Below are positions 37,186 through 45,713 of a stretch of DNA of 64,000 nt, in pieces. The translations under genes were made by a program, and so were the position numbers. The notes under the pieces were generated by a model. The model saw nothing but the letters and a program-made list of their open reading frames with translations, was not told the DNA's origin and did not search any database. Location: assembly GCF_014654725.1 (NCBI RefSeq), contig NZ_JACVZV010000024.1, positions 205,011 to 269,010 of the forward strand. The letters are read 5' to 3'. This DNA comes from Vulcanococcus sp. Clear-D1 (GTDB lineage Bacteria; Cyanobacteriota; Cyanobacteriia; PCC-6307; Cyanobiaceae). Positions within the stretch are counted from its first letter, which is position 1, and the number at the start of each line of letters is the position of its first letter.

Positions 37186-37662
37186 ATGACCACAACCCTT
37201 ACCACCACCAACCCCGCCGCTGTCGGCGAACCCATCCCCGGATCCGCAGAAGCCCTACTGCTCCTCGCCAACGCTGGCGTGCTTCCCGCCAGCTCCAGCA
37301 CCGACGATCCCAGGTTCTCATCTGACGCCATCACCACCTGCGTGACCCGTCTGCTCGAGGTGAAGCAACAGCAAGAGCTCCTGGCTTCCGAGCAAAAGGA
37401 ACTGAACGAACAACTGCGCCTGGCTCACCTGCGCGGCGATCTGCTCAGCCTCCTGCCTGCCGGCAAGGATGGCAACGGCTACCAGATCACCCCGGATCTC
37501 GTGCTTAACCGCCGCCCTGGCCGCAAGCAGTGGAGCTATTCCATCGACTGCAAGGAAATCGAATGCCAGCTCAAGGCACGCCACAGCTACGAGCAGCAGA
37601 GCGGTCTGGCCAGTTACAGCGTCGGAGCGGCGTTCTGGGAGGTGCGGGAGAGCAAGGGCTAA
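37186..37662 (+). CDS. hypothetical protein
   Basis: MTTTLTTTNPAAVGEPIPGSAEALLLLANAG...; good coding composition. Confidence 0.6.
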   Translation: MTTTLTTTNPAAVGEPIPGSAEALLLLANAGVLPASSSTDDPRFSSDAITTCVTRLLEVKQQQELLASEQKELNEQLRLAHLRGDLLSLLPAGKDGNGYQITPDLVLNRRPGRKQWSYSIDCKEIECQLKARHSYEQQSGLASYSVGAAFWEVRESKG

Positions 37663-38149
37663 CGCCCCACAACACAACGCAAGAGATCAAGAGCCCTGGG
37701 TTATCGCCCGGGGCTTTTTGGTGTCCAGCGATCGCTCCCAATCAAAAACCCCCGAGCAGCGCCCGAGGGTCATTGGCTAATCACGTCGAATGAAGCGTTT
37801 GGTCTGGATCGAAGCTGCTGGCGTTGGCGCCTGGGGCCGAACGTTCCAGGTGTGGGGTGGTTGGTTCTCCTGGGGCACCTGAAGCGGTGCAAACGGAGTG
37901 TCGACGGTTCAGACGTCCCTAGTCAGTGTCCGAACGGACGACCCGCCCACGGTTGGGTGAAGACTGTTGGAGCAGGGGCCTGCAGTCAGCTGTGCTTCTC
38001 GATCTGCTGCTCGGGTGGGGTATCAGCCATCGGTGGCTCCTCCCTGGTTGGTGAACTCAGATTCGCTCGGCCAGCCGCCTCAAACAATCCGTCTTTACAC
38101 GCATTGCCCGCGCAGCTGGGCCGGAGGAAGGTGGTGGATTGGGCCGCCT

Positions 38150-38341
38150 TCAGCCCTGTTCTGAGCGCTGCAATCCACGCTCGAGCACGTAGGCAGCCAG
38201 GTTGCTGAGGGAGCGGCCCTCAGCCACGCTGCGCTCTTCCAGATTCCGGAATGTGCTGTAGGGCACGGTGATCGTGATCCGCTTGGGTACGCGGCTCACC
38301 CAGGAGCGGGGCCCTTGATCAATGCCGTTTGCGTAAGCCAC
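38150..38341 (-). CDS. ribbon-helix-helix (CopG/Arc-like) protein
   Basis: PKRITITVPYSTFRNLEERSVAEGRSLSNLAAYVLERGL. Confidence 0.75.
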   Translation of the reverse strand: MAYANGIDQGPRSWVSRVPKRITITVPYSTFRNLEERSVAEGRSLSNLAAYVLERGLQRSEQG

Positions 38342-38498
38342 GGCGGGTCTCCAAGAGAGATCTCTTTATTATCTCTTCCGCTTTGCACGCGCACCACTCA
38401 TTGTGTCAAGCAACACATAGGCATAAATATTTATTGCTCTGAATTGCGAATCATGCGGCCTAGGCCGTGCTGAAGCCCGACGCCGGTCGGGCCTCGCT

Positions 38499-38726
38499 TC
38501 ACGGATCTTTGGCCTGTTCCTTGAGCTGCTGGCAGATCAAGTTGTGAATCAGCTCCGAAAGCGAGCGGTCTTTCAGTGCAGCAATGCGCTGCAACCGTTC
38601 AACCAACTCCTCCGGCAGATCTAGCTCGAGCCGTTGCGGGAAACGGGCCGGGTCTAGTCGAAACCGAGGATCGGCCTCCTCTGGCACCCCGTCACTCGCG
38701 CGGGGGGGGGGGGGGGCTGAATGCAT
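38499..38726 (-). CDS. ribbon-helix-helix protein with homopolymer near its start
   Basis: QRLELDLPEELVERLQRIAALKDRSLSELIHNLICQQL; N-terminal PPPP encoded by the G/C tract. Confidence 0.65.
   Translation of the reverse strand: MHSAPPPPRASDGVPEEADPRFRLDPARFPQRLELDLPEELVERLQRIAALKDRSLSELIHNLICQQLKEQAKDP
38702..38716. repeat. 15-bp G homopolymer
   Basis: 15 consecutive G on the + strand inside the start of the 38726->38499 gene. Confidence 0.9.
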
Positions 38727-38989
38727 TCATCCGTACTAATCAGTAGGTTGCTGGCGGTTGCGGTCGCGCTCGAGGATCCACCACAAAAAAGGAGGTATAG
38801 CCCTCAGTGAGATCACGCGTCAGCTCTATACACAAGGGGCCATCTTGCACGGTTTTGTGGTGCCAATCAAGACCTGAACGATGAGGCTCATGTCATTGAG
38901 TGATCAAGCAGGCCCAGCAGGCGCAACAGCCTCAGCTGCGGCGAAGCAGGCAGTGACTTTTGCCCGCGCCGGCGAACACCCACACAGCC

Positions 38990-39268
38990 TCAGCCCACCT
39001 CCGGCGCCCAGCCCCGTTGGCGAACCATGTCATCCGTCCAGCCCTGGCAGCGGCGGATCAGGTGCTCGCCCTGGGCGATTTGGCCGCGGTGGAGCTGGCA
39101 GGTGAGCACCGGGATGCACTCAGCTCCGGCGTGGTGCCTAAACCAGTGGCAGGTCATGCAGACCTTGCGGCTGCGGCTGGGGCGCAGCACGCCCTCGTCC
39201 AGATACGTCCAGGCCTCACAGTCACCGCCCGCAGTCACCGTGGTGGACCGGATTCGAGACGCAGCCAT
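38990..39268 (-). CDS. Cys-containing hypothetical protein
   Basis: CMTCHWFRHHAGAECIPVLTCQLHRGQIAQGEHLIRRCQGWTDDMVRQRGWAPEVG. Confidence 0.65.
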   Translation of the reverse strand: MAASRIRSTTVTAGGDCEAWTYLDEGVLRPSRSRKVCMTCHWFRHHAGAECIPVLTCQLHRGQIAQGEHLIRRCQGWTDDMVRQRGWAPEVG

Positions 39269-39282
39269 CAACCCTCTCCATG

Positions 39283-39296
39283 CGTACACCTGTACT
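39283..39296. promoter_or_regulatory. candidate LexA box
   Basis: CGTACACCTGTACT, 14 nt upstream of the ATG at 39268. Confidence 0.45.
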
Positions 39297-39525
39297 AGCA
39301 GAGATTGGTTGGGTTGTCGTGGGGCTTGCTGATTGGTTCCGGATTCGCCTGCAAAGGAGCCCCGGGCCATGGGCACCCGGGGCTGTTTGAGCCAGTGGAT
39401 CCTTGGCAACCCACCGCCTCTTGGTCATGGCTCAAGTCCGCGGCGGAGCGCAAGGTCTGCCTGAACCCTTTGGTGTCGTACGCCAGCGCTGCAGAAGCGC
39501 GCCTGAGCCGGTCAACCAATCAGGC

Positions 39526-39675
39526 CTATCTGGGTTCGCTGCTGGTGTCGATGGGATCAGGGCGTCCCTGGGTGATCTCCAGGGCGCGTTGGTAGATGGC
39601 GCTCGTCGTGTCACCAGCGCGTTCCATGGCCTTGCGCATGGTTTGCCAGTAGCGCTGCGTTTCCTCTTGGGTCAT
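39526..39675 (-). CDS. small hypothetical protein
   Basis: MTQEETQRYWQTMRKAMERAGDTTSAIYQRALEITQGRPDPIDTSSEPR. Confidence 0.5.
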   Translation of the reverse strand: MTQEETQRYWQTMRKAMERAGDTTSAIYQRALEITQGRPDPIDTSSEPR

Positions 39676-39691
39676 CCGAGTTGCAGCGAGG

Positions 39692-39877
39692 TCAGGCGAG
39701 GCGGCAGCCCAGGTTGATCTGCCCTTCATCGAGCAATCGTCCGAGCCGGATGGCCAGGGCGGCCTCGTGGCGTGCAAAGCGGCTTTGCTGCCTGGTGACC
39801 CAGGCGATCTCCTGTTCCGTGATCACGCCGCTGGCTACAGACTCCAGGAAGACGGCCCCAAGGCTCATGAGAGGCAT
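39692..39877 (-). CDS. small hypothetical protein
   Basis: MPLMSLGAVFLESVASGVITEQEIAWVTRQQSRFARHEAALAIRLGRLLDEGQI. Confidence 0.55.
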   Translation of the reverse strand: MPLMSLGAVFLESVASGVITEQEIAWVTRQQSRFARHEAALAIRLGRLLDEGQINLGCRLA

Positions 39878-40041
39878 GTAACGGATTCGTTACATCATGG
39901 CAGCTGCGCCGGCCCCGTGGTGTCAGCAGGTGGCGCCATCAGGCCTGAAAAGCCGCTTCAGAGCAGGGTGCTGCCGCCTGGGGAGATCGCTTCACGTTTC
40001 TTAAAGAGATCCGCCAGCATTGGTGCAATCTCGTCTTCGCG

Positions 40042-40668
40042 ATGCCTCTCTCCAACCCCGTTGAGTGGGTCACGGCTTTTCTGGCTGCCACGATCGCCCT
40101 CTGGTTTTTGGGTCGCAGTGTCCCCTGGGCTGCCCTGGACACCGCGGACCAACAGGCCTCTCCACTGGCCACTGCCGCACTGGGCTATCTCCAGCGCCCT
40201 GGGGTTCTGGCATCAACAGGCCTGCTGCTGCTTCGCCTGAGCATCGGCTTGTTGATGATTCACCACGGCCAGGAAAAGCTCGCCGATCCCCAGCAGTTCG
40301 CCTCCACCTACGTGGCCTCGCTGCACCTGCCGTTCCCGCTGTTCTTTGCCTATGCCGCTGGTTTCTCGGAGTTGATCGGCAGCTGGCTTGTGATCCTGGG
40401 GTTCTTCACGCCGTTGGGAGCTTTGGCTCTCACCTCAACCATGGCTGTGGCGGCGTATCAACACATCCTCACGGGTGGCTTCAACATCTACGTGTTGGAG
40501 CTCGTGTTGCTTTACCTGGGAGGCAGCCTTGCGATCTTGCTGAATGGCCCCGGTCGATTCTCATTTGATGCGGGCATGGCTCCGTTCTTGCTGAGCGGTT
40601 CTGGGAGCTTTGAATCGGCTGGCACCAGTCGCCTGCAGCCGTCAGCCGTTCCCATCGAGAGCCGCTGA
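40042..40668 (+). CDS. DoxX-family membrane protein
   Basis: LLLLRLSIGLLMIHHGQEKLADPQQFASTYVAS...YAAGFSELIGSWLVILGFFTPLGAL. Confidence 0.85.
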   Translation: MPLSNPVEWVTAFLAATIALWFLGRSVPWAALDTADQQASPLATAALGYLQRPGVLASTGLLLLRLSIGLLMIHHGQEKLADPQQFASTYVASLHLPFPLFFAYAAGFSELIGSWLVILGFFTPLGALALTSTMAVAAYQHILTGGFNIYVLELVLLYLGGSLAILLNGPGRFSFDAGMAPFLLSGSGSFESAGTSRLQPSAVPIESR

Positions 40669-40720
40669 GCGCGTCTGTCGACGTTGGCGCTGCGGCCACG
40701 GATTGGCCCGCTGCGAATAA

Positions 40721-41152
40721 GTGAACGCCATCACCCACTCCCAGGCGTACACGCGCATCGACTGGCGAGGGGTGAACGTTTTGGGTGGGGTTGTCGGAAC
40801 CCTTTGGGGCCTCACGCCAACTCCTTTGCTCGCCTTCTTTCAACGCATCACGGCATTCATCTGTTCGCTGTTCCAGCGGCCGGCGGGCTGCCCTTCCAGG
40901 CTCAGCGGACTGCCTTACCAGCAGGACCACGCCTTAGCCGCCTTTGATCAGGGCGACTGGCTGGCGGAGCTCGAACTCCTGCAACTCGCCAATGCCCTGC
41001 AGCGCAACGCGATCAGCTGCGGTGGATATGACGAACGCGCGTTCAACCTGATGTTCGCCATCGCCGACGTCCTCGAGGCCGATCACGGCTGGAGCTTCGA
41101 GCAATCCGATGCCTGGCTCGAGCGCATGGGGCTCTGGGAGGAGGAGTTCTGA
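40721..41152 (+). CDS. hypothetical protein
   Basis: MNAITHSQAYTRIDWRGVNVLGGVVGTLWGLTPTPLLAF... Confidence 0.5.
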   Translation: MNAITHSQAYTRIDWRGVNVLGGVVGTLWGLTPTPLLAFFQRITAFICSLFQRPAGCPSRLSGLPYQQDHALAAFDQGDWLAELELLQLANALQRNAISCGGYDERAFNLMFAIADVLEADHGWSFEQSDAWLERMGLWEEEF

Positions 41153-41223
41153 GGGTTCAGGTCACCGCCGGTAGCCTCCCGTGCGGCCGCATCTGGTCGC
41201 AGCGTCGTCTGCCCTGCTGCCGA

Positions 41224-41420
41224 TGAGTGATCACCTCTGGCTCACCACTGCCGAGCTCTGCTCCCATCTGGCTATCAGCCGCTCCACGCTCTTCGCCATC
41301 CGCCGCTCGGGCCTGCTCAAGGACGGGCGGCATCTGGTGGCCAAGAACCCCACCAGCGCTCGCTCCCACCTCCTCTGGCACCGGCAACGCTGTGAGCTCG
41401 CGCTCGGGAGGATCAGCTGA
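41224..41420 (+). CDS. excisionase-like HTH protein
   Basis: LWLTTAELCSHLAISRSTLFAIRRSGLLKDGRHLV. Confidence 0.65.
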
Positions 41421-41638
41421 TGATCGAGCAGGCAACCCTTTGGGTATCCACACCTGAGCTGTGCATGCAGCTTCAGGTCAGCCGCTCCTCCCTGCGCCGT
41501 TGGGTGCACAGCGGCCTCCTAAGAGAAGGGCAGCACTGGGTTCGGATGAACCCCTGCTGCCCGCGCTCCGATCAGTTGTGGCAGCCCGAGCGCTGCGCCG
41601 AGCAGATCAACCGGCAGCGGCCTCACTGCCGCCGCTGA
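41420..41638 (+). CDS. excisionase-like HTH protein (paralog)
   Basis: LWVSTPELCMQLQVSRSSLRRWVHSGLLREGQHWV; tandem paralog of 41224-41420. Confidence 0.65.
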   Translation: MIEQATLWVSTPELCMQLQVSRSSLRRWVHSGLLREGQHWVRMNPCCPRSDQLWQPERCAEQINRQRPHCRR

Positions 41639-42995
41639 GCAGGCGGCGCACCACCGACGCCTTGGTCTGCTCACCACTGATCTCACTTAAATACGTGCGG
41701 CGGTGCACCTCTGGGCTGTGGCCCATCACGGCCGCCACATCCGCGTAGTTCCAGGTTGTGGTTTCCCGGGCCCGGATCGCATAGGCGTGCCGCAGGTCAT
41801 AAGGCACGCAGCGTTCTTTCCGCTTCTGCGCTTTCTTCTTGCCCTGCGCTGGTGCTGTTTCCACCCAGGCGTAGAGCTTGGTTTTCAGCTCAAACTCCGC
41901 TTTGGCATCGGAGCTGCGCAGCTTGTGGCAGCAGAGCGCCCCGAGGCGTTCGTTGTTGTCGCAGCGCTTCACGAGGTCGCGCTCGGGATCGAATGGTTCG
42001 CCGTCCTCGTTCACGAATTTGGGCACATGGCGGCGGCGCAGTTCCTCCAGCCGCTGTTCACCATTGCTCCCGCCCAACCGGTAGCGATCCACCCACTCCG
42101 CCGGCAGGGGAACTGCCGCGCGAAAGCCCGTCTTCGTGACCTTGATATGGCGAGCGGCCACGCCGATGGTGATCAGCCCGTTCTCATCGGGCAGGCCATC
42201 GATGTGCCACACCTCATGGGGCCGCAGCCCGTAGGTGGCCACCATGGCGAACAACCAACCCCATAGAGGGTCTTCCTCGATCACCTGATCGAGCCACTCC
42301 TCAATGGCCTCTGTGCTCGGGATCCGGCGCCTGGATTCACCGGCCGCCAGGAGCACCACCTTCTTGTGATTGACCATTCCCTTGAGCTCTTCGCTCAAGC
42401 TCTCGGGCGCAATCGAGCCAAACCCCGCCCGGCGCAGCAACGAAACCACCTCCCGCTTCTGGCGGAAGCCCTGGCGGTGCGTCGCCACAGGCACCAGCGG
42501 CTCAGCGGGGTCCGCCAGATGGGCGCGCAGGCTGTCACCGGTGTGGAGAGCAAAGCGGCGCACATCCGCCTCCCGGGCCGCACGATCGGCCGGCAGCAGG
42601 CGGAAATAGCCCTGCCCTTTGAATGGGCCCACAAGGTTCATGTTCACGCCCTGGCGGCGCTGGAACGCCACCACGGCATCACAGATCTCCGGCCAGCTCG
42701 GGGCCAGCCGCGGCGCCATGCCGTCTGGCTCATCGCCTGGGCTACCGAGCAGTTGCTCCAGGGTCGCTCCGGGCTGCCTACGCGCCTCGCTCACCAGCCG
42801 GAAGCAGAGTTCTTCGATCGCCAGATCGTCCTGGCTGGAGCAGCCGCGCACGGCCCGCTCCCGTACCCGCCGACCGGGCAGGTTCTCGTAGACGCTCACC
42901 CAGCGGCTGTTGTGGCCCGCCCGCAACCGAAAGGGCAGGTGATGGGCACGCAACACGCCGTTGGCACTGCTCAGGGCGCTGTTGGCCTGTGTCAT
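41607..42995 (-). CDS. tyrosine recombinase/integrase
   Basis: GLRPHEVWHI...PYDLRHAYAIR...VMGHSPEVHRRTY catalytic pattern; starts ~237 bp from the tRNA-Lys 3' end. Confidence 0.9.
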   Translation of the reverse strand: MTQANSALSSANGVLRAHHLPFRLRAGHNSRWVSVYENLPGRRVRERAVRGCSSQDDLAIEELCFRLVSEARRQPGATLEQLLGSPGDEPDGMAPRLAPSWPEICDAVVAFQRRQGVNMNLVGPFKGQGYFRLLPADRAAREADVRRFALHTGDSLRAHLADPAEPLVPVATHRQGFRQKREVVSLLRRAGFGSIAPESLSEELKGMVNHKKVVLLAAGESRRRIPSTEAIEEWLDQVIEEDPLWGWLFAMVATYGLRPHEVWHIDGLPDENGLITIGVAARHIKVTKTGFRAAVPLPAEWVDRYRLGGSNGEQRLEELRRRHVPKFVNEDGEPFDPERDLVKRCDNNERLGALCCHKLRSSDAKAEFELKTKLYAWVETAPAQGKKKAQKRKERCVPYDLRHAYAIRARETTTWNYADVAAVMGHSPEVHRRTYLSEISGEQTKASVVRRLLSGGSEAAAG

Positions 42996-43070
42996 GGCTC
43001 AAGGGCTTTAAGGGGAGAGTTCCCCAGCCGCTGGCCGATCGGTCTCACGGTGCCCCAAGGGATCCCGTGA

Positions 43071-43103
43071 TGTTTGGGGGTGTTTGGGGGAAACCCCCAA
43101 ACA
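43071..43103. repeat. direct plus inverted repeat between tRNA and integrase
   Basis: TGTTTGGGGG TGTTTGGGGG AAA CCCCCAAACA. Confidence 0.85.
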
Positions 43104-43231
43104 TTTGGCGCAATTGGCGCCTTCTCAGCACGTTCGCGGTCTCATTCCGGCCTGGCGCAAACGCCTGCCAGTAGCCTGAGATCACTTGCTGGAACTGGCG
43201 AAAGCCAGTCAGCAAAAGCTGAGACACAAAA

Positions 43232-43303
43232 TGGGTCGTCTGAGATTCGAACTCAGGACCAATCGGTTAAAAGCCGAGTGCTCTACCGCTGAGCTAACGA
43301 CCC
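43232..43303 (-). tRNA. tRNA-Lys (anticodon TTT)
   Basis: GGGTCGTTAGCTCAGCGGTAGAGCACTCGGCTTTTAACCGATTGGTCCTGAGTTCGAATCTCAGACGACCCA, full cloverleaf. Confidence 0.97.
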
Positions 43304-43395
43304 GCCCGGAGCTGGAGGACCAGGTTCGGGGGTGGCCCTTGCGGGCACCCAGTGAACGTATCACCCGGAGGGTCCGGCCTCCAACCGCGCCGAGA

Positions 43396-43953
43396 ATGGA
43401 GGCCGATGCCGCCGCTCAGCCGCCTGCCATGCCTGATCAGCCCTGGCCTCAACCCACCGTGCATCCCGATGCCTGGGTGGCGGAGTCGGCCGTGCTGATC
43501 GGCGATGTGCGCCTCGCGGCTGGGGCCAGCCTCTGGCCCACCGCCGTGGCCCGTGGTGACGTGTGTGCCATCACAATCGGCGAGGGGAGCAACGTGCAAG
43601 ACGGCGCCGTGCTGCATGGCGACCCCGGCCAACCGGTGACCATCGGCGCCGACGTGACCATCGGCCACCGAGCCGTGGTGCATGGCGCGACGCTGGACGA
43701 CGGCTGCCTGATCGGGATCGGCGCCATCGTGCTCAATGGGGTCACCGTGGGAGCTGGTGCACTCGTGGCCGCTGGCTCGGTGGTCACCAAGAACGTGCCG
43801 CCGCGGGCCCTGGTGATGGGTGCACCGGCCCAGCTGAAGCGCGAGCTGAGCGAGGAGCAGGCGGCCGAGCAACGCGAACACGCCCGCCGCTATCGCCAAC
43901 TGGCGATGGCCCATGCAGGGCGCTCCAGCGACCTGGGCTTCTCGCAGGCGTGA
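43396..43953 (+). CDS. gamma carbonic anhydrase-family protein (left-handed beta-helix)
   Basis: [66 protein letters not shown]. Confidence 0.9.
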   Translation: MEADAAAQPPAMPDQPWPQPTVHPDAWVAESAVLIGDVRLAAGASLWPTAVARGDVCAITIGEGSNVQDGAVLHGDPGQPVTIGADVTIGHRAVVHGATLDDGCLIGIGAIVLNGVTVGAGALVAAGSVVTKNVPPRALVMGAPAQLKRELSEEQAAEQREHARRYRQLAMAHAGRSSDLGFSQA

Positions 43954-44046
43954 ATTGCTGCGAAATCAGTCAACTGCCCTAGGGCGCACTCGGTGGCCTG
44001 GGGATGGTCCGTAAGATCAGATCACGCACCTCCGTAACGCCAAGCC

Positions 44047-44169
44047 ATGGACGCCCGGCTTCTGCTCGTTGTGACCCCGATCGCGCTGGCCGCTGGCTGG
44101 GCTGTGTTCAACATCGGCCGCGCTGCCGTGGGCCAGCTCCAGATGATGCTCAAGCGCGCCAACGGCTGA
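44047..44169 (+). CDS. psbY: photosystem II protein Y
   Basis: 40-aa MDARLLLVVTPIALAAGWAVFNIGRAAVGQLQMMLKRANG; PsbY-like transmembrane AAGWAVFNIG motif. Confidence 0.85.
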   Translation: MDARLLLVVTPIALAAGWAVFNIGRAAVGQLQMMLKRANG

Positions 44170-44212
44170 TCGCCGCAAGCCTGCTCGCCGGTCTTTCCGG
44201 ACCGGCATACCG

Positions 44213-44239
44213 AAAGCCCCCGCCAACGCGGGGGCTTTT
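44213..44239 (+). terminator. Rho-independent terminator
   Basis: AAAGCCCCCG-ccaacg-CGGGGGCTTTT. Confidence 0.85.
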
Positions 44240-44288
44240 GCGTGATCAGCCCACTTAGCTGGTCAGCTGATCGAGCCTGCGAGGCCCC

Positions 44289-45101
44289 TCATTGCCCGAA
44301 GGCCACCTGGCAGGCCGCATTGAGTAGCTGGGCTTCGTCGGCGTTCTGTGGGGGATAGCCGTTGAGCGTGCCCGAGCGGCAGTCGGCGCGGAACGTGAGG
44401 GTGTTGGAGCCATCGTCGGCCTGGAAGCTCACCAGATCACCCGACACCTGCACAGAGCTGTAGTACAGCGAGTAATCCGAGTCGGGCACAACGATGTAGC
44501 TGGTCTCGTTGTTGACGGCACTGTCCACCAGGCTGTCGATCACCGCGAAGGTGGCCAGGCTGCCCAGACCCCAGGCGGCGGCCCGGCCCGGCCACCAGCC
44601 CCAGTTGTTCCACGTGGAGCCGCCGTACCAGCCGTAGCGCCAGGGGCGATTCACGTTCCAGTTGTTGTTCACCCAGTTGGGACGGTTCCGGTCCCAGGTG
44701 TTGATCGCCTGGCGGCGGGTGCGGTTGCGGTCATTCACCCGATCGCTGCGATTGCCCTGGCGCAAGTCGGTGCGATCGGTGCGATTGCTTTGGCGCAGAT
44801 CCGTGCGATCGGTTCTGTTCCCCTGGCGGGTGTCCACGCGCCCGCTGCGTTCCGCTGGCCGCGTCTCCAGGCGCAGGCTGCTGCGGTTGCTGCCCCCGCT
44901 GAACGACGAAAACCCCGTGCGGGCGCCACTACCCCCGCGGGACGCCGCGCGACCACCGCCACCATGACCGCCGCCATGGCCACCACCCCCACGGGCGATC
45001 TCCACAGCCGCCGGGATCTCCACTGCCGCCATCAGCTCCAGCGGCTGAAGCACCAAGGCCAACCCCAGCAACAGGGCGGTTCTATGAATCGCTCTTGTCA
45101 T
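44289..45101 (-). CDS. secreted hypothetical protein
   Basis: signal peptide, Gly/His-rich stretch, repeated DRTDLRQ(S/G)NR units, TM segment. Confidence 0.65.
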   Translation of the reverse strand: MTRAIHRTALLLGLALVLQPLELMAAVEIPAAVEIARGGGGHGGGHGGGGRAASRGGSGARTGFSSFSGGSNRSSLRLETRPAERSGRVDTRQGNRTDRTDLRQSNRTDRTDLRQGNRSDRVNDRNRTRRQAINTWDRNRPNWVNNNWNVNRPWRYGWYGGSTWNNWGWWPGRAAAWGLGSLATFAVIDSLVDSAVNNETSYIVVPDSDYSLYYSSVQVSGDLVSFQADDGSNTLTFRADCRSGTLNGYPPQNADEAQLLNAACQVAFGQ

Positions 45102-45604
45102 CGTCCGATGGCCTCCAGCAGTCGACGGCAGCCGTTGTCAAAACAGGCGATGTCCACCCGGCCGGCCTCACCGAAGGCCAGCCCCACGGTTTCGCGCCCC
45201 TCAAAAGCCGGCCCCTGCGCTTCGGCTTTCACATCGGCCAGGAAGGTGGGGTTCACCACGCAGAAGGCGCGGTCGTTGAAGCAGAGCTCGTTGGTGGTGA
45301 AGTTGATCCAGGCGTTGCGCACGCTGGTCCAGGGCGCACCGGCCGCCTTGCGCCCCTCGATGCGCACGTAGGGGTCCTCCAGGATCCGGTAGCTGATGGT
45401 GCGGGCGCCCAACTGATGGCGGTATTCGGTGGCCTCACCCACCTCCACCGCCTCCACCTGGCAGGGCTGGGGCTTGCCTTTGCCAAGGCTGCAGGTGGTG
45501 TTGAGGCTGTAGATCAGATCAGCGTTTTGGGCCTGTCCAGGCCGCTGCAGGCCCGCGAGCAAGGCCAAGGCCCCGCCGAGCAGCAGTACCAACGATCGCT
45601 TCAT
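45098..45604 (-). CDS. secreted hypothetical protein
   Basis: [26 protein letters not shown] signal peptide; overlaps the next gene by 4 nt. Confidence 0.7.
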   Translation of the reverse strand: MKRSLVLLLGGALALLAGLQRPGQAQNADLIYSLNTTCSLGKGKPQPCQVEAVEVGEATEYRHQLGARTISYRILEDPYVRIEGRKAAGAPWTSVRNAWINFTTNELCFNDRAFCVVNPTFLADVKAEAQGPAFEGRETVGLAFGEAGRVDIACFDNGCRRLLEAIGR

Positions 45605-45713
45605 CGAGAACGCGCCGGGCATCACCCCCGCAACGTGTCCACAGCCCGGAGCAACGTCAAGCGAGCCGGGGGCGACCCGTAGGGTGAAATCAAGGTGCAG
45701 CCCCCCGGTGCAG

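Noticed and set aside
39360-39450. A third copy of the Yfr1-complement element
   Set aside because: Shares only a short TCATGGCTCA...GCGCAAG block and a generic GC-rich hairpin; the diagnostic loop is absent
32283-41638. Complete prophage
   Set aside because: No capsid, terminase, portal or tail proteins recognised among the ORFs
43186-43395. N-terminal extension of the gamma-carbonic-anhydrase ORF
   Set aside because: It runs antisense through the tRNA-Lys gene; the ATG at 43396 gives a sensible N-terminus
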